From Butyrivibrio sp. NC2007 (GTDB lineage: Bacteria > Bacillota > Clostridia > Lachnospirales > Lachnospiraceae), in NCBI RefSeq assembly GCF_000421405.1, contig NZ_ATWY01000017.1, positions 43,988-107,987 of the forward strand: DNA of 64,000 nucleotides, read 5' to 3'. The notes below the pieces were generated by a model. The model had not been told where the DNA came from, did not search any database, and saw only the letters and a program-made list of their open reading frames with translations. The translations under genes and the position numbers were made by a program. Shown here one piece after another: positions 1 through 8,453 of the stretch; the stretch's first letter is position 1, and every line of letters starts with the position of its first letter.

Positions 1-372
1 GGAGGTCATCTGTCCGGCGGCGAGAGACAGAGAATCTGTATTGCCAGAGCAATGCTCAAGAATGCTCCTGTAGTAATTCTTGACGAAGCTACTGCCTATA
101 CAGATCCCGAGAATGAAGCGCTGGTTCAGGCCAGTGTAGCGAGGCTCGTTCAGGGCAGAACCCTTATTGTGATTGCACACCGTCTTTCAACTATCGTGGA
201 TGCTGATAAGATCTTCGTGATCAATAACGGTAACGTGGAAGCCTGCGGAACACAGGAGGAACTCCTTAAGTCATGCGTACTTTACAGAAAGATGTGGGAT
301 GCTCACATCATGTCGAAAGATGAAGATATAGAGAATGCATCAGGTCAGGAACTGACCAGGAAGGAGGCCTAA
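1..372 (+). CDS. ABC exporter-fold transporter, ATPase C-terminus (5' truncated by window)
   Basis: Only the last 123 residues lie in the window, and the frame is open from base 1. The ABC signature LSGGERQR is at visible residues 4-11, followed by the Walker B/D-loop ILDEATAYTDPE and the switch histidine IAHRLS. This is the nucleotide-binding end of an exporter-type half-transporter (membrane domain fused to ATPase). The stop codon abuts the ATG of the next half-transporter, so the two very probably form a heterodimer. Heterodimers of this fold either export or, as in YbtPQ and IrtAB, import metal-siderophore complexes. The ECF genes behind it favour a metal or cofactor role, which is inference. 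Confidence 0.9.
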   Translation, partial: GGHLSGGERQRICIARAMLKNAPVVILDEATAYTDPENEALVQASVARLVQGRTLIVIAHRLSTIVDADKIFVINNGNVEACGTQEELLKSCVLYRKMWDAHIMSKDEDIENASGQELTRKEA

Positions 373-2109
373 ATGCTTAGTATGGTAAAAAAGTTCTTTG
401 ACTTCTGCAATGAAAAGAACAGGAATAAGTTTTATAAATCAGTTGTACTTGGAGTAATAGATGCAATGTTTGCTGCAATGAAGATACCTGCAGCTTTTGT
501 AGCAATCAAGGCAATTCTTGAGAACAATCTTACAAACACTACAATACTCACAGTTATCGGACTCATGCTTGTCAGTACTCTTGGCAAAATGGTCATAAAC
601 CGCTTTGCATATATGCTTCAGACGGAAGCAGGCTATGATACCTGCGCCATGAAACGAATCGAGATAGGTGAGCATCTTCGGTATCTTCCTATGGGATATT
701 TCAACGATACCAGCCTTGGACATATCACTTCTGTGACAACAAATACCATGGAGCAGACCGGTGATATTGCTACAAGAGCAATAATGCTGGTACTTCAGGG
801 CGGACTGACAACTATAGTTATTGCGCTTTTCATGTTCGCCTTTGACTGGAGGATTGGACTTATATCAGTGGCCGGCATAGGAGTCTTTTTCCTGGTGAAC
901 AAGTGGACAAATCTTAGCGTTGCAAGAGTTGCTGATGAGAAGCTTTCTGCTGACCGGGAGATGGTTGGAGTGATCCTTGAGTATATTCAGGGCATTGCCG
1001 AGATCAGGAATTATAACATCATAGGACAGAATCAGTCCAAAGTTCAAAAGTCTATTGAGAGAAAAAAGAAAGCTGATATAGCAGCTGAAATCGCAGCAAT
1101 CCCGGCAGTTGGAGTACAGAATCTTATCTGCAAACTTATCGGAGTAGTGATTGCCGGCGTATCTGTGTATTTCTACCTGACAGGTACTATGGAGCTTGTT
1201 TATACAATCGTCATGCTCCTTAGCTCCTTCATGATCTTTGAATCACTGGATACCTGCGGTATTTACACTGCGCTTCTCAAGGTAATCGGTAAGGGAGTAG
1301 ATCTTGCCAATGAGATCCTAAATATCGAGCAGATGGATATTGATGGCGCAGATTTTAAGCCTGAAAACAGGGATATCCATTTGGAACATGTAGGATTTGC
1401 TTACGAGAATCGAAAGATCATCGACGATGTAACTCTGGATATAAAAGAGAATACGACTACCGCTATTGTAGGACCTTCGGGAGGTGGAAAGACGACCATC
1501 ACTTCCTTGATCGCCCGCTTCTGGGATGTTCAGGAGGGTAAGGTTACACTTGGTGGCAGGGATGTTAAGGACTACAGCTTTGACAGCCTTATGGAAAATT
1601 TCAGCTTTGTATTCCAGAGAGTATATCTTTTTGAAGATACAATTGCCAATAATATTCGCTTTGGAAAGCCTGAGGCGACAATGGATGAAGTCATTGAAGC
1701 TGCCAAGAAAGCTGCATGCCATGAGTTTATCATGGGGCTTCCGGATAAATATGAAACTGTAGTAGGTGAAGGCGGAGCTACTCTTTCAGGAGGAGAAAAG
1801 CAGAGAATAGCCATCGCCCGTGCCATTATGAAGGACGCTCCGATCATCATCCTCGATGAAGCTACAGCCAACGTGGATCCGGAGAATGAAAAAGAGCTTA
1901 CGCAGGCAATTGAGAATCTTACCAAGCAAAAGACGATAATCATGATCGCGCACAGACTTAAAACTGTAAGAAATGCAGATCAGATAATCGTTGTCGATAA
2001 GGGCAAGATCGTCCAGAAGGGTAGACACGAAGAACTAATGGAACAGGATGGTATATATAAGAACTTTATTACCGGCAGAAAACAGGCAGTAAGCTGGAAG
2101 ATTGCATGA
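373..2109 (+). CDS. ABC transporter, fused permease/ATPase half-transporter
   Basis: A 578-residue protein with an N-terminal six-helix exporter-type membrane domain (about residues 15-300) and a C-terminal ABC ATPase. Walker A GPSGGGKT is at 367-374, signature LSGGEKQR at 471-478, then Walker B ILDEATANVDPE and the H-loop AHR. It starts directly after the stop codon of the preceding half-transporter and overlaps the next gene by the ATGA arrangement, so it is translationally coupled. All ATPase motifs look canonical, so both sites of the predicted heterodimer may be active. The pairing and the adjacent ECF module recall siderophore-importing exporter-fold systems. The substrate is not visible in the sequence. 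Confidence 0.92.
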   Translation: MLSMVKKFFDFCNEKNRNKFYKSVVLGVIDAMFAAMKIPAAFVAIKAILENNLTNTTILTVIGLMLVSTLGKMVINRFAYMLQTEAGYDTCAMKRIEIGEHLRYLPMGYFNDTSLGHITSVTTNTMEQTGDIATRAIMLVLQGGLTTIVIALFMFAFDWRIGLISVAGIGVFFLVNKWTNLSVARVADEKLSADREMVGVILEYIQGIAEIRNYNIIGQNQSKVQKSIERKKKADIAAEIAAIPAVGVQNLICKLIGVVIAGVSVYFYLTGTMELVYTIVMLLSSFMIFESLDTCGIYTALLKVIGKGVDLANEILNIEQMDIDGADFKPENRDIHLEHVGFAYENRKIIDDVTLDIKENTTTAIVGPSGGGKTTITSLIARFWDVQEGKVTLGGRDVKDYSFDSLMENFSFVFQRVYLFEDTIANNIRFGKPEATMDEVIEAAKKAACHEFIMGLPDKYETVVGEGGATLSGGEKQRIAIARAIMKDAPIIILDEATANVDPENEKELTQAIENLTKQKTIIMIAHRLKTVRNADQIIVVDKGKIVQKGRHEELMEQDGIYKNFITGRKQAVSWKIA

Positions 2110-2138
2110 AATTTAGAGGAGTTGTGGAGGAGAAAAAA

Positions 2139-2726
2139 GTGAACAAGAAATTGGAAGCTAAAGATTTTATTACCGTAGGACTTTTTACAGCACTGTTATT
2201 TGTGGTTGAGTTTGCATGTGGAATCCTCGGATTTATACACCCTTATATCGTAGCATCATACGTGGTGATGATCCCATTGGTAGGTGCCATTCCGATGATG
2301 CTTTTCTATACAAAGATCGATAAGTTTGGAATGATCAGTATAATGTCAGTTCTTCTGGCTATTATTATGTTTGTCACCGGGATGGGGTATCTTGGAGCTC
2401 CACTTATCATCGCGGCAGGAGTGATAGCTGATTTCGTTGCCAAAAGCGGAGATTATAAGGATTTTAAGAAGATTGCCATCAGCTATGGAATATTCTGTCT
2501 TTGGATCTGTGCTAACTATTTTCCTGTGATCGTAAGCGCTAAATCATACAGACAGGATCTTCTTGATGGGGGATACACTGCTGAGTATTGCGACAGTCTC
2601 TTTAGAGCTATCAATTCAAAAACCATTGCAGTTTTGCTTGTCCTTTGTTTGTTATTTGGATTTCTTGGAGCTTTCCTTGGAAAAGCAGTGGTCAGAAAGC
2701 ATTTTGAGAAAGCCGGTATTGCATAA
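2139..2726 (+). CDS. MptD-like ECF transporter substrate-binding (S) component
   Basis: A hydrophobic protein of about 195 residues with five to six predicted membrane helices. It resembles the MptD/Trep_Strep family of putative ECF S components (start NKKLEAKDFITVGLFTALLF). I chose the GTG at 2139 because GGAGGAG (2126-2132) sits 6 bases upstream. An in-frame ATG at 2106, overlapping the previous stop, would add 11 residues but has no good ribosome site. EcfT and a double EcfA follow immediately, completing a group-I-style dedicated ECF transporter. The ligand is unknown. Membership of an iron-flavoured block suggests a metal complex or tetrapyrrole rather than a vitamin, which is inference. 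Confidence 0.8.
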   Translation: MNKKLEAKDFITVGLFTALLFVVEFACGILGFIHPYIVASYVVMIPLVGAIPMMLFYTKIDKFGMISIMSVLLAIIMFVTGMGYLGAPLIIAAGVIADFVAKSGDYKDFKKIAISYGIFCLWICANYFPVIVSAKSYRQDLLDGGYTAEYCDSLFRAINSKTIAVLLVLCLLFGFLGAFLGKAVVRKHFEKAGIA

Positions 2727-3428
2727 ATGGAATTAAAACTAGACCCAAGGACAAAACTGTATATGATATTTGTTGTGTCGGCAGTTGTAATGATGAGTGC
2801 AACTACGCCCTTTTTATGGGGGCTAAGGATAGCAATAACTATGGTTCCAATAGCTCTTTTGATAGTGGAAAAACAATATGCATCAGCGCTGCGTTTTCTT
2901 GTATTGTATTTGGCTGCGTTAGGGCTTACTTTCTACTATCTTACGGCACAAGCCACCGGATTTCTGACGGCATTTCTTGTGGGCTATTGCAGTATTGTTG
3001 CTCAGTTTATGCCTGCAATGATAACCGCATGGTATGTGGTCAGGACTACTAAGATAGATGAGTTTATATCAGCAATGCAAAAGATGCATGTGCCCGATGG
3101 AATAACAATTTCCCTGGCGGTAGTGATGAGATTTTTTCCAACCATCAAGGAAGAGTATGCATCCATACGGGATGCCATGAAAATGCGTGGCGTTATGCTG
3201 GGCGGAGGCAGTGCAGTGAAAATGGTGGAGTACAGGATGATACCTCTTTTGTTTTCCTGCGTGAATATTGGCGATGAACTGTCCGCTGCGGCAATCACCA
3301 GAGGTCTTGGAGGAAAGGTTAAGAGAACCAGTATAGAGCAGCTTAAAATGCAGGCACTGGATTACGTTTTTATTTTCGTTTTTACTGCTGCGGCTGTGAT
3401 ATTTGTGGCCTCAAAATACATGAAATGA
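2727..3428 (+). CDS. ECF transporter transmembrane component T (CbiQ/EcfT family)
   Basis: A 233-residue membrane protein that starts at the base after the stop of the S component. It has four to five hydrophobic segments and a cytoplasmic region with the two Arg-Gly coupling motifs typical of EcfT (KMRGVM around Arg154 and TRGLGG around Arg192), which couple to the ATPases. Its end overlaps the start of the double ATPase gene (ATGATGA), so S, T and A components are co-translated. It is the scaffold that links ATP hydrolysis to movement of the S component. Confidence 0.88.
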   Translation: MELKLDPRTKLYMIFVVSAVVMMSATTPFLWGLRIAITMVPIALLIVEKQYASALRFLVLYLAALGLTFYYLTAQATGFLTAFLVGYCSIVAQFMPAMITAWYVVRTTKIDEFISAMQKMHVPDGITISLAVVMRFFPTIKEEYASIRDAMKMRGVMLGGGSAVKMVEYRMIPLLFSCVNIGDELSAAAITRGLGGKVKRTSIEQLKMQALDYVFIFVFTAAAVIFVASKYMK

Positions 3429-4963
3429 TGAAGAATATTATAGAGATTAAAAATGTCAGGTTTCACTATAAAGGGGCAAAAGAATCACTGCAGAATGTTT
3501 CGCTTTACATAAAGGAGGGCGAAACTCTTTTGCTGTGCGGAGCATCGGGCTCAGGTAAGACTTCAGTATTAAGACTTATAAATGGTCTGATTCCAAATTA
3601 TTATCAAGGTGAGCTTACGGGAGAAGTTATGGTTGCGGGAAGGGATATCTCAAAAACTCCGTTATATGAGCTTGCCGGTGTTGTGGGCACAGTTTTTCAG
3701 AATCCGAGAAGCCAGTTTTTCTCAGTTGATACAGATGGAGAGATTGTATTTGGACCTGAGAATGTTGGCCTTGAACCGGAAGAGATAAAGAGGCGAAAAG
3801 AACTGATCATCAATGAGATGGGAATAGATAAGCTTATGGAGAGAAGTCTCTTTGAATTATCCGGCGGCGAAAAGCAGCAGATAGCCTGTGCTTCGGTGGC
3901 AGCTCTTTTACCTGGGATTATACTTCTTGATGAACCATCATCAAACCTTGACCGTGATGCCATAGAAAAGCTCCATGACATTATTCTTAAGTGGGAAAAG
4001 CAAGGCAAAACAATCATTATCTCTGAGCACAGACTCTGGTATTTAAAAGATTTGTTTGATCGCGTGATATATATGGACAAAGGCAGGATTAAGAAGCAGT
4101 GGAGTAAGGAAGAGTTTTTGAAGCTCGACACTGCCACTATAGAGAATTTGAAGCTAAGACCATTGGAAGTGCCCTCATATTTCTCGGTGCTTTTTAATGA
4201 AAGGAGCAGTGAAAAAGAGACATCGGAGTCAGGCATGTCAAATAGTATATTACTGCAGGATTTCTTTTTCTCGTATCGAAGTTCGCCATATCTGTTTAGA
4301 AAAAGACATTTCGCGGAGAGTGATGGAGATAGACTCGAACTCTGCATTCCTGAGCTTAAACTGCCTAAGGGGAAAGTAATAGGAATAGTTGGAAAAAACG
4401 GAACAGGAAAATCGACGTTTCTTAGATGTTTATGTGGCTTAGAGAAGGACTGTAGAGGAATCATAGAAACAGATGGAAAAGTATATCGTGGAAATGCCAG
4501 GATCGGGCTAAGCTATATGGTCATGCAGGACGTGAACCATCAGCTTTTTACAGACAGTGTAGAGAGTGAAGTGCTGCTCTCTATGAGTGATAAGGATGAG
4601 ATACGATGCCATGAAATACTTAAAAATCTTGGCCTAATTGAGTATAAAGACACACATCCAATGGCGCTATCAGGCGGACAGAAGCAGAGGGTTGCAATAG
4701 CGTCTGCTATAGCTGCAGGTGCAGAGATCCTTCTTTTTGATGAACCGACCTCAGGGCTTGATTTTGATCATATGATGAAAGTTGGACTGCTCTTGAAGGG
4801 GCTGGCGCAGTCGGGGAAAACTGTATTGGTATCAACACATGATCCGGAGCTTATAGAGAAATGCTGTGATTACGAATTGTACATAAAAAATGGCAGAGTA
4901 GAGTCGTTTGGCGGAATAGCAGAGAAAATTCTGAAAAGAAATGAGATTAAAGAAAGTGTATAG
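3425..4963 (+). CDS. ECF transporter double ATP-binding protein (EcfA-EcfA' fusion)
   Basis: A 512-residue protein with two ABC ATPase domains in tandem. Domain 1 has Walker A GASGSGKT at 39-46, signature LSGGEKQQ and Walker B ILLDEPSSNLD. Domain 2 has Walker A GKNGTGKS at 323-330, signature LSGGQKQR and Walker B LLFDEPTSGLD. Such fusions supply both ATPases of one ECF transporter. No SignalP-like or membrane segment is evident, so it works on the inner membrane face. It is the last gene of the five-gene transport operon. The next start, at 5006, belongs to a broken gene. Confidence 0.9.
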   Translation: MMKNIIEIKNVRFHYKGAKESLQNVSLYIKEGETLLLCGASGSGKTSVLRLINGLIPNYYQGELTGEVMVAGRDISKTPLYELAGVVGTVFQNPRSQFFSVDTDGEIVFGPENVGLEPEEIKRRKELIINEMGIDKLMERSLFELSGGEKQQIACASVAALLPGIILLDEPSSNLDRDAIEKLHDIILKWEKQGKTIIISEHRLWYLKDLFDRVIYMDKGRIKKQWSKEEFLKLDTATIENLKLRPLEVPSYFSVLFNERSSEKETSESGMSNSILLQDFFFSYRSSPYLFRKRHFAESDGDRLELCIPELKLPKGKVIGIVGKNGTGKSTFLRCLCGLEKDCRGIIETDGKVYRGNARIGLSYMVMQDVNHQLFTDSVESEVLLSMSDKDEIRCHEILKNLGLIEYKDTHPMALSGGQKQRVAIASAIAAGAEILLFDEPTSGLDFDHMMKVGLLLKGLAQSGKTVLVSTHDPELIEKCCDYELYIKNGRVESFGGIAEKILKRNEIKESV

Positions 4964-5005
4964 TTGTATTGGCAGAGAATGAAAACTGCATAAAGAGGAG
5001 AAGTT

Positions 5006-5349
5006 ATGAAAGAGTTTCTTGAGATTAATGATATAAAAAAGAGCTTTGGAAGTGGTGAAGCCAGGCAGGATGTCCTCAGGGGCATGAATTTTACTGTAAA
5101 AAAAGGAGAGTTTTGTGTCCTCCTTGGTCCTTCCGGTTCCGGAAAGTCTACGCTGCTTAATATCATAGGTGGAATCGATACCCCGGATTCCTGATGCAGA
5201 TGGATGGTTATTTCGCATTCTTCATGAGCAGGGAATCGATGGTGATGTCAGTAGTCTATATGCTGATAGGATATGCATTCGTATCACTGATTGACTTTAG
5301 GAGAATTAAACGGATACCACTGGATGTGGCGCTTAAGAACATTGAGTGA
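5006..5349 (+). pseudogene. Deletion remnant: LolD-type ABC ATPase N-terminus joined to FtsX-type permease C-terminus
   Basis: 5006-5194 encodes a 62-residue start of a LolD/MacB-type ATPase (Walker A LGPSGSGKST, then NIIGGIDTPDS and stop). Directly after it, in another frame, 5197-5349 encodes the last 50 residues of an FtsX/MacB permease: a final membrane helix, then KRIPLDVALKNIE and stop. Most of the ATPase and nearly all of the permease are missing. The simplest explanation is one internal deletion of an ATPase-permease gene pair with its junction near 5190. A good ribosome site (AGAGGAGAAG) still precedes the ATG. It may yield a short peptide but cannot make a transporter. Confidence 0.8.
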
Positions 5350-5381
5350 GGCTTATAGTTGTCGCCAATTAAAATAGATAC

Positions 5382-5428
5382 GAAAACAAATTGAGGCAAT
5401 CATATGATAATTGCCTCAATTTGTTTTC
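5382..5428. terminator. Bidirectional intrinsic terminator
   Basis: A perfect 19-bp inverted repeat (5382-5400 against 5410-5428, 9-base loop) with A-rich and T-rich outer arms. It lies between the pseudogene on the plus strand and the flavodoxin gene on the minus strand and can terminate both. Confidence 0.85.
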
Positions 5429-5438
5429 TGAGAATGAT

Positions 5439-5861
5439 TTATGCAATGGCTCTTCCAAGCGCAGAGCAGTTCTTCAGATCATCATCAGAAGGTGCATTGT
5501 TGGCAATAACGCTGTCTGTTACAAGATTTGCGTTATCGGATTTGCATCTTTCCTCCCAGTCACGCATCCACTGGCCATCACCCCAACCATAAGAACCGAA
5601 AAGTACTACCTTTTTACCGGATAAAGAGTTTTCTACTGATGTGAACATTGGATCAAACTCAGTTTCTTCAAGGACCTCTGCTCCCATTGCAGGACAACCG
5701 AATGCTATTGCATCGTAACCTGAAACGAGGGAAGAATTGAACTCAGAAGGTGAGAACATATCGACTGAAGCACCACTGCTTTCAGCACCTGCTTTTACTG
5801 CCTCAGCCATTGACTGAGTATTTCCTGTACCACTCCAATAAACAATTGCTATTTTACTCAT
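5439..5861 (-). CDS. Short-chain flavodoxin
   Basis: A 140-residue protein with the flavodoxin fold. The FMN phosphate-binding loop SGTGNT is at residues 10-15, with the later FGSYGWGDG and GCPAMG loops that hold the isoalloxazine ring. Length and motifs are standard for a short-chain flavodoxin, an electron carrier that replaces ferredoxin under iron shortage. It is transcribed divergently from the HMA gene at 5966. The palindrome GTTAGC-N4-GCTAAC (5883-5898) lies 22 bases before its start codon, and TTTCCTCC next to the start supplies the ribosome site on this strand. Iron-linked control is therefore likely (inference). Confidence 0.93.
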   Translation of the reverse strand: MSKIAIVYWSGTGNTQSMAEAVKAGAESSGASVDMFSPSEFNSSLVSGYDAIAFGCPAMGAEVLEETEFDPMFTSVENSLSGKKVVLFGSYGWGDGQWMRDWEERCKSDNANLVTDSVIANNAPSDDDLKNCSALGRAIA

Positions 5862-5882
5862 ACTTTCCTCCTTTACGTTTAA

Positions 5883-5898
5883 GTTAGCTTATGCTAAC
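5883..5898. promoter_or_regulatory. Operator palindrome GTTAGC-N4-GCTAAC, copy 1
   Basis: GTTAGC TTAT GCTAAC is a perfect 6+6 inverted repeat in the divergent region between flavodoxin and the HMA-domain gene. The same half-sites and 4-base spacer recur at 10030 and 16752. The half-site resembles DtxR/IdeR-type metal-regulator sites (TTAGG/GTTAG cores), though spacing differs from the classical 19-mer. No regulator gene is in the window. Confidence 0.75.
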
Positions 5899-5905
5899 AT
5901 TGTAT

Positions 5906-5926
5906 TTGACAGTGCTACAGTGTCAA
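5906..5926 (+). promoter_or_regulatory. TTGACA inverted repeat with possible -35 element
   Basis: TTGACA (5906-5911) and TGTCAA (5921-5926) form an inverted repeat around a 9-base centre, just downstream of operator copy 1. The first arm matches a consensus -35 box, with a weak -10 (TTTATC, 5929-5934) 17 bases later and the ATG at 5966. It could be the promoter of the HMA operon, a second operator, or both. Confidence 0.4.
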
Positions 5927-5965
5927 TATTTATCACTGAGAAAATGTCTCAAGAGGTGACAGACT

Positions 5966-6343
5966 ATGGATATTCAGACAATAGTTGCAGCTGCTATATT
6001 TGTCGCAGCAATAATTCTTTTAATAATCATGATGAAGAAAAAGCTTCTTCATGGAGGCTCATGCTGCGGAGGACATGAAGCGCCTGAATCTAAAGTGAAG
6101 GTGGCCGATAAGAATATTAGTCATTACGACTATCATTATGAAGTGAGTATTGAAGGCATGGTATGTAGTAACTGTGCTACGAGAGTAGAGAACGCTCTTA
6201 ACGGAAATGAGGGCATTTATGCAAAGGCCGATCTGGGAAATAAAAAGGCAGTTATTCATGCCAAGAGAGCGCTAAGCAAAGAAGAAGTGCTTGGGTATGT
6301 TAAAGAACTTCCGTATACAATAATGAGTTTTGCTCAAAAGTAA
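5966..6343 (+). CDS. FeoB-associated Cys-rich membrane protein fused to an HMA metal-binding domain
   Basis: A 125-residue protein. Residues 5-23 form one membrane helix, followed by KKK and the Cys-rich stretch GGSCCGGHE, as in FeoB-associated Cys-rich proteins. From about residue 50 there is a heavy-metal-associated domain with the metal site MVCSNC. The combination suggests a membrane-tethered metallochaperone on the cytoplasmic face. It is the first gene of the operon that runs to about 9989, behind operator copy 1. Whether it serves FeoB (11762) or the P-type ATPase (14189) cannot be told from sequence. Confidence 0.8.
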   Translation: MDIQTIVAAAIFVAAIILLIIMMKKKLLHGGSCCGGHEAPESKVKVADKNISHYDYHYEVSIEGMVCSNCATRVENALNGNEGIYAKADLGNKKAVIHAKRALSKEEVLGYVKELPYTIMSFAQK

Positions 6344-6369
6344 CGTCAAGAGAGGGATATTAGTCGAAT

Positions 6370-6969
6370 ATGTTTTGGGATAAGATTTCACCTTTATATG
6401 ATCTTTTTGAGAATATCTATAATCATAAGGTATACGCTGACACAGGAAAAAGAGTCGCTGACTTCATAGAGAGCACCGATGAGGTTTTGGAGTGTGCCTG
6501 CGGAACAGGAGCTATCAGTTTTTATATTGCGAAGAATTGTAAGACGCTGATTGCTACAGACTTTTCATCCGGAATGCTAAAACAGGCTTCCAGGAAATGC
6601 AGTACTTATAATAATGTTTATTTCAAAAAAGCAGATATCACAAATATCAAATGCAGGGATTCATGGTTTGATAAGGTTGTTGCGGGCAACGTGATCCATT
6701 TGCTTCCTGATCCGGGAAAGGCTTTTGCTGAGCTGTGGCGTGTGGTTAAACCGGGAGGCAAGATAATCATCCCAACATACATCAATAAGTCAAAACAGTC
6801 TGCAGGACTGGCAGTAAAGTTTGTCACGCTGCTCGGTGCAGACTTTAAGCAGCAGTTTGATCTTGATTCTTACAAGAAATTCTTCGAGAACCTGGGATAT
6901 CAGGGCGTGGAGTACACAGTAGTTGATGGCAGAATGCCATGCGCTATTGCGGTGATCACAAAGGTGTAA
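6370..6969 (+). CDS. Class I SAM-dependent methyltransferase
   Basis: A 199-residue Rossmann-fold methyltransferase of the UbiE/Methyltransf_11 type. SAM motif I is ECACGTGA at 41-48, the acidic motif II ATDFSSGML follows, and the post-motif VVKPGGKIIIP closes the core. It follows the HMA gene by 26 bases and precedes the thiazoline hydrolase homologue at 6972. It is one of five methyltransferase domains in this metal block, which suggests small-molecule modification rather than RNA modification. The substrate is unknown. Confidence 0.85.
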   Translation: MFWDKISPLYDLFENIYNHKVYADTGKRVADFIESTDEVLECACGTGAISFYIAKNCKTLIATDFSSGMLKQASRKCSTYNNVYFKKADITNIKCRDSWFDKVVAGNVIHLLPDPGKAFAELWRVVKPGGKIIIPTYINKSKQSAGLAVKFVTLLGADFKQQFDLDSYKKFFENLGYQGVEYTVVDGRMPCAIAVITKV

Positions 6970-6971
6970 AC

Positions 6972-7712
6972 ATGATTATTATGAATGATAAAGCTGGTTT
7001 TAGTAGAAGTACAAAAGGATTATATCCCAGGAAATATAACGAGAAAGTGAAGAAATGGCTTGTTGAAAGGTATGGTAAGGATAAGGCTGAAAGAATATGG
7101 GGGTGCCTTCAGGAAAACTATCTTCGGTTTCTGAATGAACTTCCGGATTATGGCGGTGCGAAAAACGGACATGCATCAGCGATATATGGAGGTTTTCTGA
7201 TTTTTTCATTGTATCAGGCCCTGCCAGATCAACCGAAGATAGAAGAATTGCAGGACTTCGTACAAAATCTTTTCATGGAGCCGTTTACAAAACTGGGTAA
7301 GGTGGTAGATCTTAATAAACCATTTTACATGAAGCTCATAAACTATGTGTTTACCAGGGTTGGGGACAGGGATAGGAAAGATATATTAAAGTACCCGGAT
7401 GGTTTCATAAATGTAACGGAAGGTTATGATAAAGAACATCTTGCTTCGAGATATTACTTTACACAATGCCCTAACGCTGAAATCGCAAAGAGATATGGGT
7501 TATTACATGTACTTCCGCTTATGTGTAACTGTGATTTTTATGGAATATCACAAATACATGGAAAGCTTGTCAGGGAAGGTACCTGCGGAAACAGTTCGAG
7601 GTGCGATTATCTTGTAATAGGGGATAAGAACCCCTTGGCATCCGAATATGAGACGGTAACCGATAAGGACGGATTTGTAGTAAGTAGACGGGTGGAGTTT
7701 AAAGCAGAATGA
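6972..7712 (+). CDS. L-2-amino-thiazoline-4-carboxylic acid hydrolase family protein (paralogue 1)
   Basis: About 246 residues of the ATC-hydrolase family (PF14196-like). The characterised member opens the thiazoline ring of L-2-amino-thiazoline-4-carboxylate on the way to cysteine. The C-terminal pattern shared with the paralogues at 18685 and 21613 is visible: TQCP, a Tyr-Gly-Leu segment, CNCDF, and a late Gly-rich loop ending in CDY. I chose the ATG at 6972 because AAGGTG (6961-6966) precedes it. An earlier in-frame ATG at 6939 would overlap the methyltransferase by 31 bases. It overlaps the next membrane-protein gene by 4 bases. The true substrate here is unproven. Confidence 0.75.
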   Translation: MIIMNDKAGFSRSTKGLYPRKYNEKVKKWLVERYGKDKAERIWGCLQENYLRFLNELPDYGGAKNGHASAIYGGFLIFSLYQALPDQPKIEELQDFVQNLFMEPFTKLGKVVDLNKPFYMKLINYVFTRVGDRDRKDILKYPDGFINVTEGYDKEHLASRYYFTQCPNAEIAKRYGLLHVLPLMCNCDFYGISQIHGKLVREGTCGNSSRCDYLVIGDKNPLASEYETVTDKDGFVVSRRVEFKAE

Positions 7713-8401
7713 CTAGCGGAGAAACTGAAAGAATTGATTGGGAAAGAATAAGGCATCTGTTAAAGGTTGGATGTTTTGCAGCATTAATGGTATTGGCAGC
7801 GGATATGATTCTGGGATGGGGAACATTTTACAGGGATGTACCCGGTCTTCCACCCATGTGGGCAAGATTCCTTTTAGTATCAGATGGAAGGATAATTGCA
7901 TCAGCGCTTCTGGGGCTTATAGGGATTCCGTTGGAATGTCTGTGCTGGTTTGCTGTTTATCGCATGATAAAGCCCTTTTCTGAAAAGAATGCACATGATT
8001 ACAGAGCTGGGCTCATAGGATGCCTTGCGTTTGGAGGATGTGGAGTGCATGTCCCATGCTGCATGGCGGTTTTTTTATTGAAGAGATTCTATCAATTGAA
8101 TCCTGATACTGTGGTCGAAAACATGAAACCATTTCTGATCTGGTTCCTGTTACCTGCGACAATGATATTTCTGATCTTCTTTATACTTACAGCAGTAGTT
8201 CAGATAAGAGCATTCATCAAAGGAAACACGCCATTACCGAAGTGGTGCTGGGTATTTAATATTATGATTGGGATACCATGGATTGTTTTAATGAGAGTCG
8301 TAGGAGATTATCCAATTACCAATGCTCTTGCTGCAGCATGGATCAGCGTTGGTAATTTATGGATGATGGGCGGGCTGCTCATTATGACCAGAGGGAAATG
8401 A
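7709..8401 (+). CDS. Six-helix membrane protein, paralogue of the protein at 20190
   Basis: A 230-residue hydrophobic protein with about six membrane segments. I do not recognise a characterised family (it may be a DUF6796-type protein, uncertain). It shares its layout with 20190-20870: an N-terminal helix followed by LGWGTF or LGFGTI, an RIIASALLG or RYAVSSILG segment, and similar late helices. Each copy sits near an ATC-hydrolase homologue and a methyltransferase, so it belongs to a repeated module. It overlaps the preceding gene by 4 bases. A membrane step for the ligand handled by the neighbouring enzymes is possible, but no transport motif is visible. Confidence 0.7.
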   Translation: MTSGETERIDWERIRHLLKVGCFAALMVLAADMILGWGTFYRDVPGLPPMWARFLLVSDGRIIASALLGLIGIPLECLCWFAVYRMIKPFSEKNAHDYRAGLIGCLAFGGCGVHVPCCMAVFLLKRFYQLNPDTVVENMKPFLIWFLLPATMIFLIFFILTAVVQIRAFIKGNTPLPKWCWVFNIMIGIPWIVLMRVVGDYPITNALAAAWISVGNLWMMGGLLIMTRGK

Positions 8402-8453
8402 GATAGTAGGCGGAATGTATTTCTATTAAGAGGGAGATTTTTGGAGGAGCTTT

